From the NCBI GenBank assembly GCA_013399875.1, contig VXAZ01002107.1:181409-245408 (forward strand): DNA of 64,000 nucleotides. Reading direction: 5' to 3'. Positions 11,957 through 23,622 of this stretch are shown here, in pieces. The notes beneath the pieces are model-generated. The model was given only the letters and a program-made list of their open reading frames with translations, was not told the DNA's origin and did no database searches. The translations under genes were made by a program, and so were the position numbers. The stretch's first letter is position 1. Each line of letters starts with the position of its first letter. The DNA is from Gymnorhina tibicen (lineage: Eukaryota > Chordata > Aves > Passeriformes > Artamidae).

Positions 11957-12150
11957 TGATGGGGTGGGTAGGCTCTGGCACAGGTTGCCCACAGAAGCTG
12001 TGGCTGCCCCATCCCTGGAAGTGTTCAAGGCCAGGCTGGACGGGGCTTGGAGCAACCTGGGCTAGTGGAAGGTGTCCCTACCTGTGGCAGGGGTAGGATG
12101 GGCATTAAGGTCTCTTCCAACCCAACCCAAACCATTCCATGATTTTATGA
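11957..12150 (+). mobile_element. CR1: CR1 LINE 3' end fragment
   Basis: A sense-strand CR1 3' end: 'ctggcacaggttgccca', 'gaagctgtggctgcccc', 'ggaagtgttcaaggccagg' and 'ttggagcaacctgggctagtg', ending 'aaaccattccatgatttt'. About 190 bases survive and the terminal octamers are degraded. Confidence 0.95.
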
Positions 12151-12533
12151 CATTTGGACACTGAAGTGTCCCAAATGCTAGAGCAAGTGACAAAGAAATA
12201 ATTAGAAAATGGATCCTGTTTTGATAAATCTGATTTTGGTGTTAAAATCATTCTTCACGTGTCAACCTTGACTCAACCTCAGTTGCAAATCCAAGGTGGC
12301 AGGTCATAAGGGTCACTGGTAAAACAGGGAAAGAGAAGATGGACATGGACTGAGGGGTCTTTGACACTAGTTACAAACACCAGTGAAGGCAAACATAGAA
12401 GACAGTGACTTTGACAATCTCATCCCTGAGAGGAGCCAGGGAGAAGCAAGGACCCTGAACGCAAGTCTCACATCCCTTGATGGAAAATTGCACGGTGGGA
12501 TTTTTCCAGAAGCATGCCAGGTTAGTCTTCCTG

Positions 12534-12603
12534 CCTGCAGGAGCCTGTGGTCATCCTGCTCTTCCTGCAGGAGCCTATGGTCCTCTTGCTCTGCCTGCAG
12601 CCA
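12534..12603. repeat. 30-bp minisatellite, 2.3 copies
   Basis: Unit 1 is 12534-12563 and unit 2 is 12564-12593, both starting CCTGCAGGAGCCT. A partial third unit starts at 12594 with CCTGCAG. Units 1 and 2 differ at only a few bases. The period is a multiple of three, so any overlapping frame repeats without a shift. Confidence 0.85.
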
Positions 12604-12653
12604 TGTGAGGGCCATGAGAGCCCGGCCGTGAGCCATTGGTTGGGTCCTCTCAC

Positions 12654-12735
12654 CTGCTGAGCTCAGGAGCAGCACAGCAAAGGGGAAGTTGAGAACATTG
12701 AGGATTGTCTGATGGACAAGAAGTATCAACTGCAT
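12654..12735 (-). other. Candidate minus-strand signal-peptide-like exon
   Basis: On the minus strand an ATG at 12735-12733 (A at -3, in-frame stop a few codons upstream) opens a frame of 27 codons plus one base. It ends exactly at CAG|GTGAGA (12654/12653), a near-consensus donor. The peptide begins MQLILLVHQ and ends AVLLLSSAG. It is strongly hydrophobic and shows small residues at the end as in a signal-peptidase site. Phase 1 after a leader exon is typical of secreted proteins. Against this, the n-region has no positive charge and no downstream exon was found. Confidence 0.2.
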
Positions 12736-14289
12736 TCTTTGATCACCTCATGGGTTAACACCCATGACACAATTTTAATTGCTGAAGATACAGTCACACT
12801 GCTCGGATTTGTCCCAAGGACTGAGAAACTTGAAGACGCTGCTTTTTATGACCCTTTCTCTTGCTCATCAAGGAGTGTTTGCTGCACTGGGCAGATGTAC
12901 AAGATCACTGCAGTGCCTCAGGCACCCAGCTCCAGTGGAAAAACCCAAGAAATTCATACCCGCGTCATGCTGAGCTCCATCAGCCTGTAAATAGCAGCGA
13001 TGGCCCTGAAGTGCCTGGGGGAATGGGAAATAAATATTCCTTCCCCTGGATACTACTGGGCTAAAACGCAGCGTCCAAAGGCCCTGCTGTAGGGTGAGAT
13101 TCCCACATGGGGCTGCAGATGAGGATGTTGAGTTTGAGGCTGCTTATTGGCATTTGGAAGGAATTTGTTCCACCACTGGAAACTTTTGTGGCCAAAGAAG
13201 TTAGAGGGGGAAAAGCCAATTAAACTTTGGCCTTTTTCTATGGAGGGTAAACTTAGAAACATGACTTAGATGCATAATTTAGAAAACCAAGATAAAAGTC
13301 AAGCCAGCTGCTTACTCCACAGCTTTTTTTATGATTATTGCTTACCAGGCTTAGCCATAGGGACTAAGTGCATGTTTGGAGTGCAGACTTTTCTGGCTGA
13401 GCCATGAAACCCACCAAGTGTAATTTTTGACCATGTAATTCATCCTCCCTGAACAGACTCAAAACCTAGTGAAGCAGGAAGGAATAGGATGTCAATTGCA
13501 AAGCATCTGTTTGCCACTTATTTTGTCTTGGTCTAAACTAAACCAAAATTAATGCTGTGGTCTCACCTCACCGTAGATTGGCTTCTAGTTAACAGCTTTG
13601 AATAATTCAGGAGAAAGCCTCTCTCCTGCCAATTACTGCTGCAGCCAGCACCTCCAGCCCCTTCAGTGTGCACCGCCCTGGCTCTTTGCTTCTCTGGCAG
13701 ACACTGCCTACCCTGGGCAGGGGGACACTGCTGTGTAGAAATGAGATTTCTGTCTGCTGCACTGGTTAGACACTTCCATGTGATAAAGGGATAAGGGAAA
13801 ATCCAGCTATTCTTCATCACGTTAGGAATAAACTCTGTTGGTTAGTGCGATGTGTAGCTTTAATAAATTCATTGCTGCAGTTAAAAATCTCTTCTACTGA
13901 ATGAGGTTGTGGTTAACAAGACAAATTATAAAAATCTGTGCATTTCCAGAGATGCAAATCAATAGTGGGACACTCTCCTGCTCCATGCTGCTCCTTGAGC
14001 ACCTCTTGTGACAAAGTAGTTTTCTGCAAGCAGAGTTGCAAGAGCATATTGAGATGTACTGAAATATCTCAGTCACATTTTGTACTGGTGCCTGACAACA
14101 GTCAAGTTTTTCAGCCATTTCATCCTGCTCTCCTACACTGATCCCAGCTTCCAATAAGAAAATATTGAAACGCTGGTGTTTTTCAGACTTCTGTAGGCAT
14201 TGAGCAATTGATCTCCCCAGGGTTCTGGGTACTGTATTATTTTTTCTCTTTCTAATGTTAAAAACTTTGTTGTGATTTCACTGTCCCAG
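12736..14289. other. No recognised gene
   Basis: Ordinary sequence with short frames on both strands and no recognised repeats. A GC-richer patch at 13620-13740 has no CpG enrichment or splice-bounded frame that stands out. Confidence 0.5.
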
Positions 14290-14365
14290 ACAGACATCAT
14301 GGAAAAAATGGTGCATGTCCCTGATCCCATCTCTGAATGGATTAAAGTAGACTTGGAGGTACAAG
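14290..14365 (+). other. Candidate exon, 76 nt, strong splice sites both sides
   Basis: The acceptor 'ttgttgtgatttcactgtcccag' ends at 14289 and the donor ACAAG|GTAAGA at 14365/14366 is close to consensus. One frame is open in phase 0, reading TDIMEKMVHVPDPISEWIK and ending one base into a codon. That phase is satisfied by the candidate at 15667. Composition is balanced and protein-like. I cannot assign a family. Confidence 0.25.
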
Positions 14366-14574
14366 GTAAGAGCAGAAGGCAGTGAATCAGATCATGCACA
14401 AGTTCTGTTGTTTTCCATTTGCACCCTTTGAGCAGAAGCCTGAGTCCCTTCCACAGCACAAGAAACTTCAAGATCTTGAAATGACTGTTTTAACACCTCT
14501 CCACGGTGATCTGTACAAATCCAGGCAGTCAGAGCTGCTGGCAGGCAGGTACCACCTGCTTTCCTCACTGGAAC

Positions 14575-14895
14575 TCAAGGGCATCCCAGCTGGGATATGG
14601 GGAAGCCAGGGAAGGATTTCTGCCAAGCTGTTTGCCAACTGGTTGGCCCCCAGAACCTTCTTGTGCCTGGAGCTGTTTCTCCAGAGGGGCAGGACCTTGC
14701 ACTTCTTGTTGAAGTTTCTGTGGCTCCTGCCAACCCATTTCTCCAGGCTGTTGAGGTGCCCATGGACGGCAGCACATCCACCCAGGTCCATGAGCCATTC
14801 CTCCCAGTTTTGTGTCACCTGCAAACTTGCTGAGGGTGCTCTCTGCCCCATATACATCACTCAGGTCATTAAGGCAGAGGTCTGGGCAGCACACT
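14575..14895 (-). mobile_element. CR1: Internal CR1 LINE fragment (3' ORF2/UTR region)
   Basis: The + strand carries 'gggcaggaccttgcacttcttgttgaa' (split here only for identification), 'ctccaggctgttgaggtgcc' and 'cacctgcaaacttgctgagg'. These are blocks of the reverse-complemented CR1 upstream of the terminal 3' UTR. The octamer tail is absent, so this is an internal piece. Left boundary is uncertain by some tens of bases. Confidence 0.78.
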
Positions 14896-15666
14896 GAAGG
14901 ATTTCAGCCTTCTTGGTGGTCCAGGTTGGTTCTGATGAGCTCAGGGTGGGATTTCTGGATATAGTCAGGAGCTCAGCTTCCTTTTAAAAAGCCGGAACAC
15001 TTGCAAACATTGGTGTTAAACTGGGGCTGTTAGATTTGCAAGTACAAGCACTTCAGAAGTGCCAGCATTAAAGTTTCATATCCAACTTAAATCAGTTCTC
15101 TCAGCTGTTGCTCACTGGCTCACAGACGGTTTTCCCCAGAGCAGACAGAGCTCAGGAATGTGTGGTTAATGCATCGTTTGACATGACACTGCCTTCCACT
15201 GCAGAAGTGGGTAAGGGGCCCAAAAACTGCTATCACCAGCTAGTCAAGGACTTGTCCCCAAGTGGTGCCAGGACAACTCTTTGTGGGCCCAGGCTGTCAG
15301 ATCAGTTGTGGACATTACCTGGTTTAAAAATGCATAACAAGGAAGAAGCAGCCTACTGTGTTGACTTGGCATTAAGTGCTCCTCTAAAGATTAAAGCAAG
15401 GGTTACACTCAAAAACTGGATGAACTTGCAAGGGAACTGATGCTGAAATAAAGTTGTGATAAACCATGCCGTTGTCTAACTTTTGAGTGGGTGACTTTTT
15501 TTGAAGCTACTCATGAAACTAAGTCCAATGGCCTGTGACTCACTTGCAATGACTCCTCTTCATTTAGGGACCAGTTAGCAACAGATCGATGTAAGGAGCA
15601 GCCAGCATGTGTCATTCCCAGACACTTCATCCCCATGAAGATCTCCTGCCAATACCTTGTTTGCAG

Positions 15667-15794
15667 TGAGATCAATGACCTGGCAGTTCACCTTTAGGCT
15701 CCATGGGAAAGTAATTGCAGGAGGAAGCATGGGGAGGTCTGCTTTCGTCAGGCAGGCTCTGGCAGATTGTCAAACTGGCAGCTTCCAAGTGCAG
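15667..15794 (+). other. Candidate exon, 128 nt, consensus donor
   Basis: The acceptor 'ctgccaataccttgtttgcag' ends at 15666 and the donor GTGCAG|GTGAGG at 15794/15795 is very strong. Two bases complete the codon left by 14365, followed by 42 open codons beginning RSMTWQFTFRLHGKVIAGG and ending in phase 0. The other two frames contain stops. No family was recognised. It joins 14290-14365 and 17044-17224 in a phase-consistent chain. Confidence 0.25.
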
Positions 15795-17043
15795 GTGAGG
15801 AGAAGGCGCTTAACCTGGTTTCCTGTGGAAATGAGGCTGTTACCATCAGACTGCGATCAGCTTAACCCAAGGGAAAGCAGAGCAGGCTGCAGTAAAGAAC
15901 TTAAAAAAAATAAAATCCTCTAAACTCTATTCGTAAGAATAGAGAAGCACATAGAGAAAAGTGATGTTATTGGTGCTGGCACAGAGGGAAAGACAGGGAG
16001 AACTTTCCTCCTAGACATTGCCGTCAGCAGATGCTGCTGGCCATGGATGTACTCACCAACTAATCCATGGGAATGAAGCTCTAGGAAATGGCTTGTGCAG
16101 TCCTCTGGCTGGGTGACACTAAAGGAAGAGAAGAGAGACACATTTTCTGTGGTTGTCATGGGTGACATGAGAGAGGAAACAATGAAAGGAAAGATCCAGG
16201 AGAGGAGTAGAGAAGAACTGAAGTTGTTTTGAAGAGAGCAGAGCTCTATGATTGTGTATTGTAGGAGGTTTGCTGGACCTGGGGCTATAGCAGTGCAAAA
16301 GGTGCAACAATGTGTGACTGTCTGCAAGAAACCAGGCTACATGAATTCTTTTTTATCATTTTGATAGCTCCCACAGTAACTTTTGTGCCACGGATTAAAG
16401 TTTTTGCAGAGAAAAGGATCAGAAAGCTGGGCAAGTAGTTCATGGGTCTTCCTGCATCAGCAGAAATACATCTCACATTCAGCCACACTTGGCAAACCAA
16501 GTTGTGTTTAGCCTGTAGCTAAAAATGTTTATAATTTGTTTTAATATTTATAATTTGTCCCTGAAAACTGCACTGAGTATGTCATCACGCTGGAAAGTGT
16601 TCAGCTGGTGTCAGCTGAAGTAAGGGAGGTGGGCAATTATCTTGCAAGGACTCTGTGCATTCAGGTGTTGAAACACCCACCACTGCTGCAGTCTGGTCTG
16701 CAGAAAGGCTCAGTTGCTTTGCAGTCTATTTTTACAACTCCTTGGGGTCAAATCATCTCTGCAAAGGAGGATTTAATGAGAAGGACTGACCCGTCCTGCT
16801 CCTCCTGCTATTTGACAATGACATTTTACCCAGCTTGTCCTCTCCTCGGAAGACAAACCATTCGTCAGGCCCACTTTGTATAATGGGTATTTCCATGAGA
16901 TTGCCATGGCACCCCTGGGGGTTTCAAAGGCCTCTCACAGAGAAGGATTTGCCTGGCACTTGTGTTCCCTGACTAGCCAGCCCTGTCCCATAATGTCATG
17001 GCATCAGTGCAACCAAGTCATCAGCCACCCTTCTCCACCTCAG

Positions 17044-17224
17044 GAGCCTGTGCCAGGAGAGGGGACCAGAAATATTTCTCCAAGCAACACACGTCCAACC
17101 CAGCAAGTTCACCAGGGAAAGATTTGCCAGCATCTGGGTTTGTGGCAGCTCCTCAGGATCCCCACCAGACAACTTGCTCTGAAACCCAATCATCCAATAT
17201 CCCGGGAGAAGTGGGAACATGCAG
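17044..17224 (+). other. Candidate exon, 181 nt
   Basis: The acceptor 'cacccttctccacctcag' ends at 17043. The donor ATGCAG|GTACTG at 17224/17225 is moderate. The phase-0 frame is open for 60 codons (EPVPGEGTRNISPSNTRP...), but a second frame is open over the same interval, which weakens the coding argument. Phase fits the donor at 15794. Confidence 0.18.
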
Positions 17225-17482
17225 GTACTGTGAGTCTGACTTCACCAGTGCACTAAGCCTTGGTCTGAGGGCTCCGTGGCTCCTCTTATGGCCTAGCATT
17301 TTGCAGCCATCACAGAAAAAGGATGGGGAGAAACAGGTTGTAATTCCAGCAAGCCCATGAACTTCTGCAGTCAGCTACAGATAGGAGCATCTTTGACTCA
17401 AAGCTGCAAGCATTTGGAGGTATCCCTCCTTCTTCTACCAGGAGAAAGAAATGTTCTTGCTAAAAATGGGGGCTGGCGTATA

Positions 17483-17813
17483 TAGAATCACAAAATTTTA
17501 GAATCATTTAGGTTGGAAAAGACCTCTGAGCCCATCAAATCCAACAACTGCCCCAGCACTACCACAGCCACAACTAAAACATGTCCACAAGTGCCACACC
17601 CACATGGCTTTGAAATCTCTCCAGGGATGGGGACTCAATCACTACCCTGGGCAGACTGTACCAGTGCTTGACAACCTTTTGGATGAAGAAAATTTTCCAA
17701 TATCCAACCTTAAACTTCCCTGGTGCAACAAGAAGCTATTTTCTCTTGTCCTATTGCTTGTTACTTGGGAGAAGAGACCAACACCCCCAAACCTGCCCCT
17801 AAGCACCTTCTAG
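17483..17813 (-). mobile_element. CR1: CR1 LINE 3' end fragment, second subfamily
   Basis: Begins 'agaatcacaaaattttagaatc' and continues 'ttaggttggaaaagacctct', 'aagtgccacacccaca', 'gaagaaaattttccaatatcc' and 'gttacttgggagaagagacc'. The 'AAAGACCTCT' type differs from the 'GGGACCTTAAAG' type at 6160, so at least two CR1 subfamilies are present. Roughly 330 bases are preserved well. Confidence 0.95.
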
Positions 17814-19667
17814 CCTCTCAGGACATTTGCATTTGAACCTCAGATTCATCTTGAGTTAAAAGGAGAATGCCCAGTACAAATCTTAAAACAGCTTGGCCTG
17901 GGGTCTGTGTTCTTCTTGCCTCAAACACTGAGCTGCATTTTCCTGCAACTGTGACTGGTGCCATCAGATCGTGGTGGCAGCTCTCCATTTCAAATAGTGA
18001 ATTTTGCTTTATGAGATCAATCCCTTTAGTAATTTGTTTTCTGCCATTACTGCAGAGAGCAATGATCAGAATATTTAAAATATTAGACTGCAGCTTTTCT
18101 GTAATGGCCAAAAAAAAGTAAATCTGGAATACCAGAAGGTAATGGCAAGGTGGTTGGATGTTACGGTCTTTTTGTGGTAGGCAGAGTTCATATTCCTGGC
18201 CATTATTTGGTTTATATTAGGCAGAGAAATTGAAGTTTTATTGTAAAATTTGAAGGACTTTTGGTTCTGAAAGATGAAAAGTTTCTTCTAACTCCATCTA
18301 CTCTGAGAAAAGATATTCTCCCCAGCGTTTTGTGTTCCCTGCCCAAGCAGACAAGTCTGAAGTTACCCAGACCATGACCTTTGTAACTGCTTGTGGCAGC
18401 AGATCGCAGCCCAAAAGCAACACTTATCCACGGACATGCACCTGAATGTTTTCATTTTCTTTGGTACTATGTTTGCATTGCAAAATCATCCAGTCTCATC
18501 TATTTATGGTTTATGGCTTAATATGGCCCAGGTTTATATCATCTGAGTAATTACCAGGATTTGCTGTGTGAAGCAGAGGAGTTCTGGGCAGACATTTTAA
18601 TTTCCATCAGCTGTCATACCCTGGGAAGATAATTAAACACTCTTCATTTTCCATTTTAAATGGTATACAAAAGCTGGACATTAAACCCAGAGAGCTTTTC
18701 AAAAGGGAACATGTGGGTAGCTTCAAACTTTCCTTTGGCACCCAGCCACCAGCGAGGGTCAGTCTGAGTTCACCATTTCCCATTGTGTAAGGCTATTTGT
18801 TTAACATTTCTTTTGTCTGAAGTGGCCTTGTCAAATGAGATCTCCACATAATTTTCATTTGGCCCTTCACTCACATCTGAGCTGTCACTCCCATGGAAGC
18901 AGTTTGACTTTGAGCTTAACAGAAATGTAGGCATAAGTAGACAAAGCTTTAAGAAATTCGCATAATTTTTCAGCTTAATCATAAATGTATCCCTAAAAAA
19001 TGGAGTAGGCAGCCTCAGAATCTCATGGTGTAAAAATCCAAAGACACTTTCAAGGACCAAGGTTCAATAACTTGGTTCACTCTGCCACTGTAGACAGGCT
19101 GGCCCCTGAATTTCAATCTCTGTATTTTGACTAGATTAAAAAAGTAAGCCTCACATTATTTTGAGTGAGGGACACATCCTTCTTCACATTCTGTCCTGCA
19201 TGGCATTGCTGAGCGGGGCTGAAAGCTTCCCCTCCTCCAGTGTGAGGCCACCACACGTTATAGGTGCACGTCATCCCCAGTGCCCTCAGGGTCCCTCTGA
19301 CACGATGCATCCATGTGTTTACTCTCTGTGGTGCAAGGACATCCCCCGAAACAAATTAATGTCATCTCCTGGCAGGTCTGTGTTCCAGGATTTAGCTGGT
19401 TGCCATTCTAGTTAATCCTCCTCGGCTGCAGTTGCATTCCAAGATTTCCAGCTGGGCATGTACCTGCTTGTGTACCTGCTCACCCAGCTGATACTGAACC
19501 AGAATGGTGGCATTTTCTCTTATTTTAAATCTAATTTAAACACAATATGGAAAGGGATGTTGCTGAGCACTTTTAAACTTATAATTACAGGTGATATCAC
19601 TGACCACTGTACAGATCCACCTCTACTGGTATTTGATATGCAAATGAAAGAGACCATGTTGCTGTTG
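17814..19667. other. No recognised gene
   Basis: AT-leaning sequence. The stretch 18530-18680, with several TAATT/ATTTAAAT blocks, looks like it could be conserved non-coding DNA, but I have no alignment to support that. No coding or repeat call is made. Confidence 0.45.
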
Positions 19668-19824
19668 GCACAGAACCACACGGGCTGGGAAGGGCCTCCA
19701 GACGACTTCTACTCACTCCCACCTCCTCATCAGTGCAGGTACAGTGAGTTGCTCAGAACCATGTCCAGTTAAATTTTGGATATCTCCAAAGATGGAGCTT
19801 TTACAGCCTCTCTGGGCAACTGAT
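19668..19824 (-). mobile_element. CR1: CR1 LINE 3' end fragment, degraded
   Basis: Matches the reverse-complement pattern 'cacagaaccacacgggctgg', 'gaagggcctccagacgact', 'gcaggtacagtgag..gctcagaacc' and 'atctccaaagatgg'. It then shows 'cctctctgggcaactg'. The divergence suggests an old insertion. Confidence 0.75.
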
Positions 19825-20469
19825 GTCAGTTTTTCTCTACCCTCATCGTAGAAAATTATTTTCTTGTATAGAGCTGGAATTTTAACTGACATGTACAATG
19901 AAAGGAAAAAGCATCAGCTCTAGTTCTTGTGTGGTTTGTAAACCCCTCAAAATTTCTGCTTCCTCCTTAGCATTTTCCCACTGCTAACAAAATTACATTT
20001 CTCTAATTATCTCCATTGTCCATATGCCCCATTTGTGTCCTGGAAACTGCCAAGGTTGTGTCTCATTTCAATTTCTTGATGGCCTTGCTCAAATGCCAGT
20101 TGCCATTGTATGGAAGTCCAGTATATTTAAAATAATCAATTACAGAAAATGACACAGTTCCAGCTGCCTTCCAGAAGGCTCCTTTGGCAGAGTTAAACAC
20201 AGCAGCAGGAGAACACACAGGGCTGTCTTCTCACGGGTCAATGCATAGAACATAAATTGATGCATGGGTTGTAAACACCCCCAGTGGGATCCCCTGCCAG
20301 CCCTACACTGCACCCTGAAAACTCTATCCTCCCAGGGCCGTGTCCTGCTGCTGGCCCTGGTGAGTCACTGCCATTCCCATTTCCTCATGTCCTTGGAAAG
20401 CGGGGGACATGACTTCAGTGGGTGCCCTGGGAGCTGGGAATGACAGAGCACACTCCACACGTCGCAGCA

Positions 20470-20617
20470 CATCCCATCACCCGTGTTTCTGTCAGCTGGA
20501 GACATGGAGCTCCTCCTTAGAGGGACCGTGCAGGTCCAGCACACATCCTATCACCCGTGTGTCTGCCACCTGGAGATGCGCAGCTCCTCCTTACCGGGAC
20601 CGTGCAGGTCCAACTCC
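20470..20617. repeat. 74-bp tandem duplication
   Basis: 20470-20543 and 20544-20617 share 'catcc.atcacccgtgt.tctg', 'ctggaga', 'agctcctcctta' and 'gggaccgtgcaggtcca'. A handful of substitutions separate them, including tctgtcagctgg versus tctgccacctgg. This is a recent local duplication of otherwise unique, CpG-containing sequence. Confidence 0.9.
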
Positions 20618-22469
20618 TCAGCACTGCTCTGCAGGATGAAAGGGAGCTCTGGATCGGAGCAATGCTTCCACTTTGTGTCTTCCTTTGCTCCCAAGGCTTT
20701 GATTTTTTCCTGACTGTGATCACCAGAGTGGCCCTCGCTGTCTCACATGGCACCGCAGGAACACCTTCCTGATTCTCCATCTAATCTGCTGCAGCCTTCC
20801 AGCACAGCACATGTCCAGTGACAGCAGAGATGTGTGTCCCCCAAAGGAAAGCCATCTGAACTGATAGGAGATGAATAACTCGATGTGATCACAAGAATTA
20901 GCAACACTAAACATGTCTCCTAGAGGCTCTGGGCAAGGCCCTGATCATCACAGACGTTCCATGAGCTGCTCTTTGCCACAATATTGTTGTTTTTGATATC
21001 CTTGGAGAACAGAAAATAATGCAAATGAGTTATATCTTTGCTTTACAACAAGGATACTTTAGCTCTTCCCTGTTCTCCTACCACTCTCTGGGTGATACAT
21101 ATCTAGCTATACAGTATAAATCAGAAAATTACTATCTTTGCACCTATAATTGGAAAGGTTCTTCCTCTAACAAAAGGAAACAATTCTGAAATGGTGCTCC
21201 ATGATGTTAAAGAGCTGCTGTTTCTGCATTTCTGCAGTGGGAGACACTGGGAAATTTGTAAATGAACAGATATTTCAAATTTGAGAGTTAAATCAGAAAT
21301 ACATATTATTTCAATGAAATTTTAAAAAGACTTTTTTTTAGTTACTCATGTTGTTGTGGAAGAGCTTTGAACAATCCCTTCCCCACTCCAAATCCCAATG
21401 GCACCTTCCAAAAATGACGTGGAGTAGCAAGGAGGATTCAGATTTCAAAAATCTGAAAATATCTGAAATTGCCATTGAAAATGAAAGATTTTATTCTTCA
21501 CTCTTTCAATGGGGAAAATAAAATATGATGCTAAAGCAAATCTTTAACGTCGCACATTTTTCATTTAACAAGAAAAACGAGGCAATAATTTCCATCCCAG
21601 TGGAAGAAGTGCAGCTCTTTGCACGGTGTTCTCAAGCAGGCTCCCTCTGTATTAACATGCACCACAAGCTGTAGCTATTTTAATGCTTTTTAGCTTCAGC
21701 ATTCCTACATGTCATTGAAAGCATCCGGCTTTCCACGAAACAAATCTGTACTTTAATGAGGTAGCTGTCTAGAATACATATTCCTTCCCATGCTATCAGA
21801 TAGGAAGTTTGGAAATGGAACAATAAAATACATATAAACTGGACAAAAGATGAACATCCTGCATCCATGTACAAGGCTCTGCCTATGTCCAATGTGGCAA
21901 GCTGTTCCTTCTCTTTCCTCTGTTGTTTTATTATTGTTTGCTTTTTTTTCAGGGCTGAGCATAAAATCTGGTCACTTCCCTGTTTCTCTCTCTATGTGAC
22001 TTTGCCTTTTAAGAAGAGATGTTAATGAATATGATTAAGCTGGCACACCCTTAAGTAACATTAAGCTACTTTAAATATATTCCCCCTAATATACCAGCTG
22101 TTTTCTGTGAAGAAAAGTTCTCTTCAAGAGATCTCCTTCTAGAGAAGAAATATCCTCTCATTTGCCCCAAAGGAGTTTACTCCTTTACCTTTATAGTTCA
22201 ACCATGTGTATTTTGAATTTGTCTAGTGTTCTCCTGCTGTGACCTTCACCACACTTCCTTCTCAGATCAGAGTTGATGGCTGGGTCTGCTTTCACTCAGC
22301 TTCCCACAAGGTGATAACTGTGGTGTGGTTTTGCTCTCAGAAAGCAAAAATCTCACCTGGAGTTTCAGGGAGGTGCTGTTGCCATTGCAGACTACCAGTT
22401 GCATTTTCCCTTCAACCCTCAGATGATCCTTCTATGCATAAGCTGAGCTTCAGAACATGAAATTACTAA
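20618..22469. other. No recognised gene
   Basis: AT-rich in 21000-21600, with many short 'aaatctgaaa'-like blocks around 21440-21490. There is no repeat family I can name, no RNA gene, and no splice-bounded frame worth listing. Confidence 0.5.
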
Positions 22470-22505
22470 CAAATGGGCATTTTGCACACCCAAATGGGCA
22501 TTTTC
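22470..22505. repeat. 21-bp spaced direct repeat
   Basis: CAAATGGGCATTTT occurs at 22470-22483 and again at 22491-22504, a 21-bp period. Minor local duplication. Confidence 0.85.
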
Positions 22506-23425
22506 TCCTCTTCCTGATAAAGAATTGCTGCAGTGTTGGATGAAAAAGCAATAGCTGGTGGGTCCCTTGGGAGCCCACCTCGCCACATGTGTGTGGTTCT
22601 GTAGAGGTTTCCCCAGACTGTCACCAGAGAAACTCCTGGTTCTGTTATGGAAATGCAGTGGGACAATCAGTGAGGGCTGAGGACTGAATCCAAGGGCTTT
22701 TTGTTATGAAAACTAATAATTCCCCAGTTATTAAGCTAATTCTCATCTCCCTTACTTCATTCAGGTCATGCAGCACCTGAAACATCTTCCTCAGTTTCCA
22801 CTGACTTCTCCTTCCTTCCATGGCTCACTCCTGTGGGACTGTGCCTGTCTGGAGAGCAGAGCTCCTGCCCTGTCCTCACAGGGAGGCTGCTGCCATCAGC
22901 TTTTCTCCTGATGCAAAGTGACTGTGTCCTTCTGGGGGGTCATTCACGCTTATGCTTCCATGCATCCAGCTCCACGGCCTTAGGAGATGCTAAAAAAACC
23001 TCTTCCCCAGACAGCACAGCTTGGCTGGGCCGGGCCAAACGTGAATTGGGCTCCACTGACTGCAAGCAGAGCCAAGGCAAAGCTTTCTAGTGTTACTGTT
23101 TAAATTAGGCAATGAGATCACTGCCTGCACCATCCCTCTGATGAGTGTCCATCACCTGCCCAGCACTCATCCCAAGCTGGCTGTTCAGCTCTGGTCACTG
23201 CAAAGAGGTGGGAATTACACCTCAGCTCACTGCAGGAAAGGACAGGATTTTGTCATGATCTGGTCAAAAATTTATTTTAACTGCCTGTAAACCTAGGGCA
23301 GGGTGCTGCTAGCAGTGACTCAGAATAAAAGTGGCATTGTGGCCCTAAGGATTAATGGAACTAAATTGTATTAAAATATTTAATTTTGGTGACAGACCTG
23401 ACATCAACCCAACAGCTGGTTTAGT

Positions 23426-23622
23426 AATAGAATCATTGAATATCCCCAATGGGAAGGGACCCACCGGGATCAGAGACTCCAGCTCCTGGCCCTGCCCAGA
23501 CACCCCAACAATCCCACCCTGTGCATCCCTGGGAGCGTTGCCCAAATGCTCCTGGAGCTCTGGCAGCCTCAGGGCCGTGCCCATTCCCTGGGGAGCCTGG
23601 GCAGTGCCCAACCAGCAAAGGG
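23426..23622 (-). mobile_element. CR1: CR1 LINE 3' end, 'ATATCC' subfamily
   Basis: 'agaatcattgaatatcccc', 'gggaagggacccaccggg', 'caccccaacaatcccaccct', 'gctcctggagctctggcagc' and 'cattccctggggagcctggg' mark the subfamily also seen at 36451 and 41722. Three copies of the same subfamily in one window are useful for relative dating. Confidence 0.93.
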
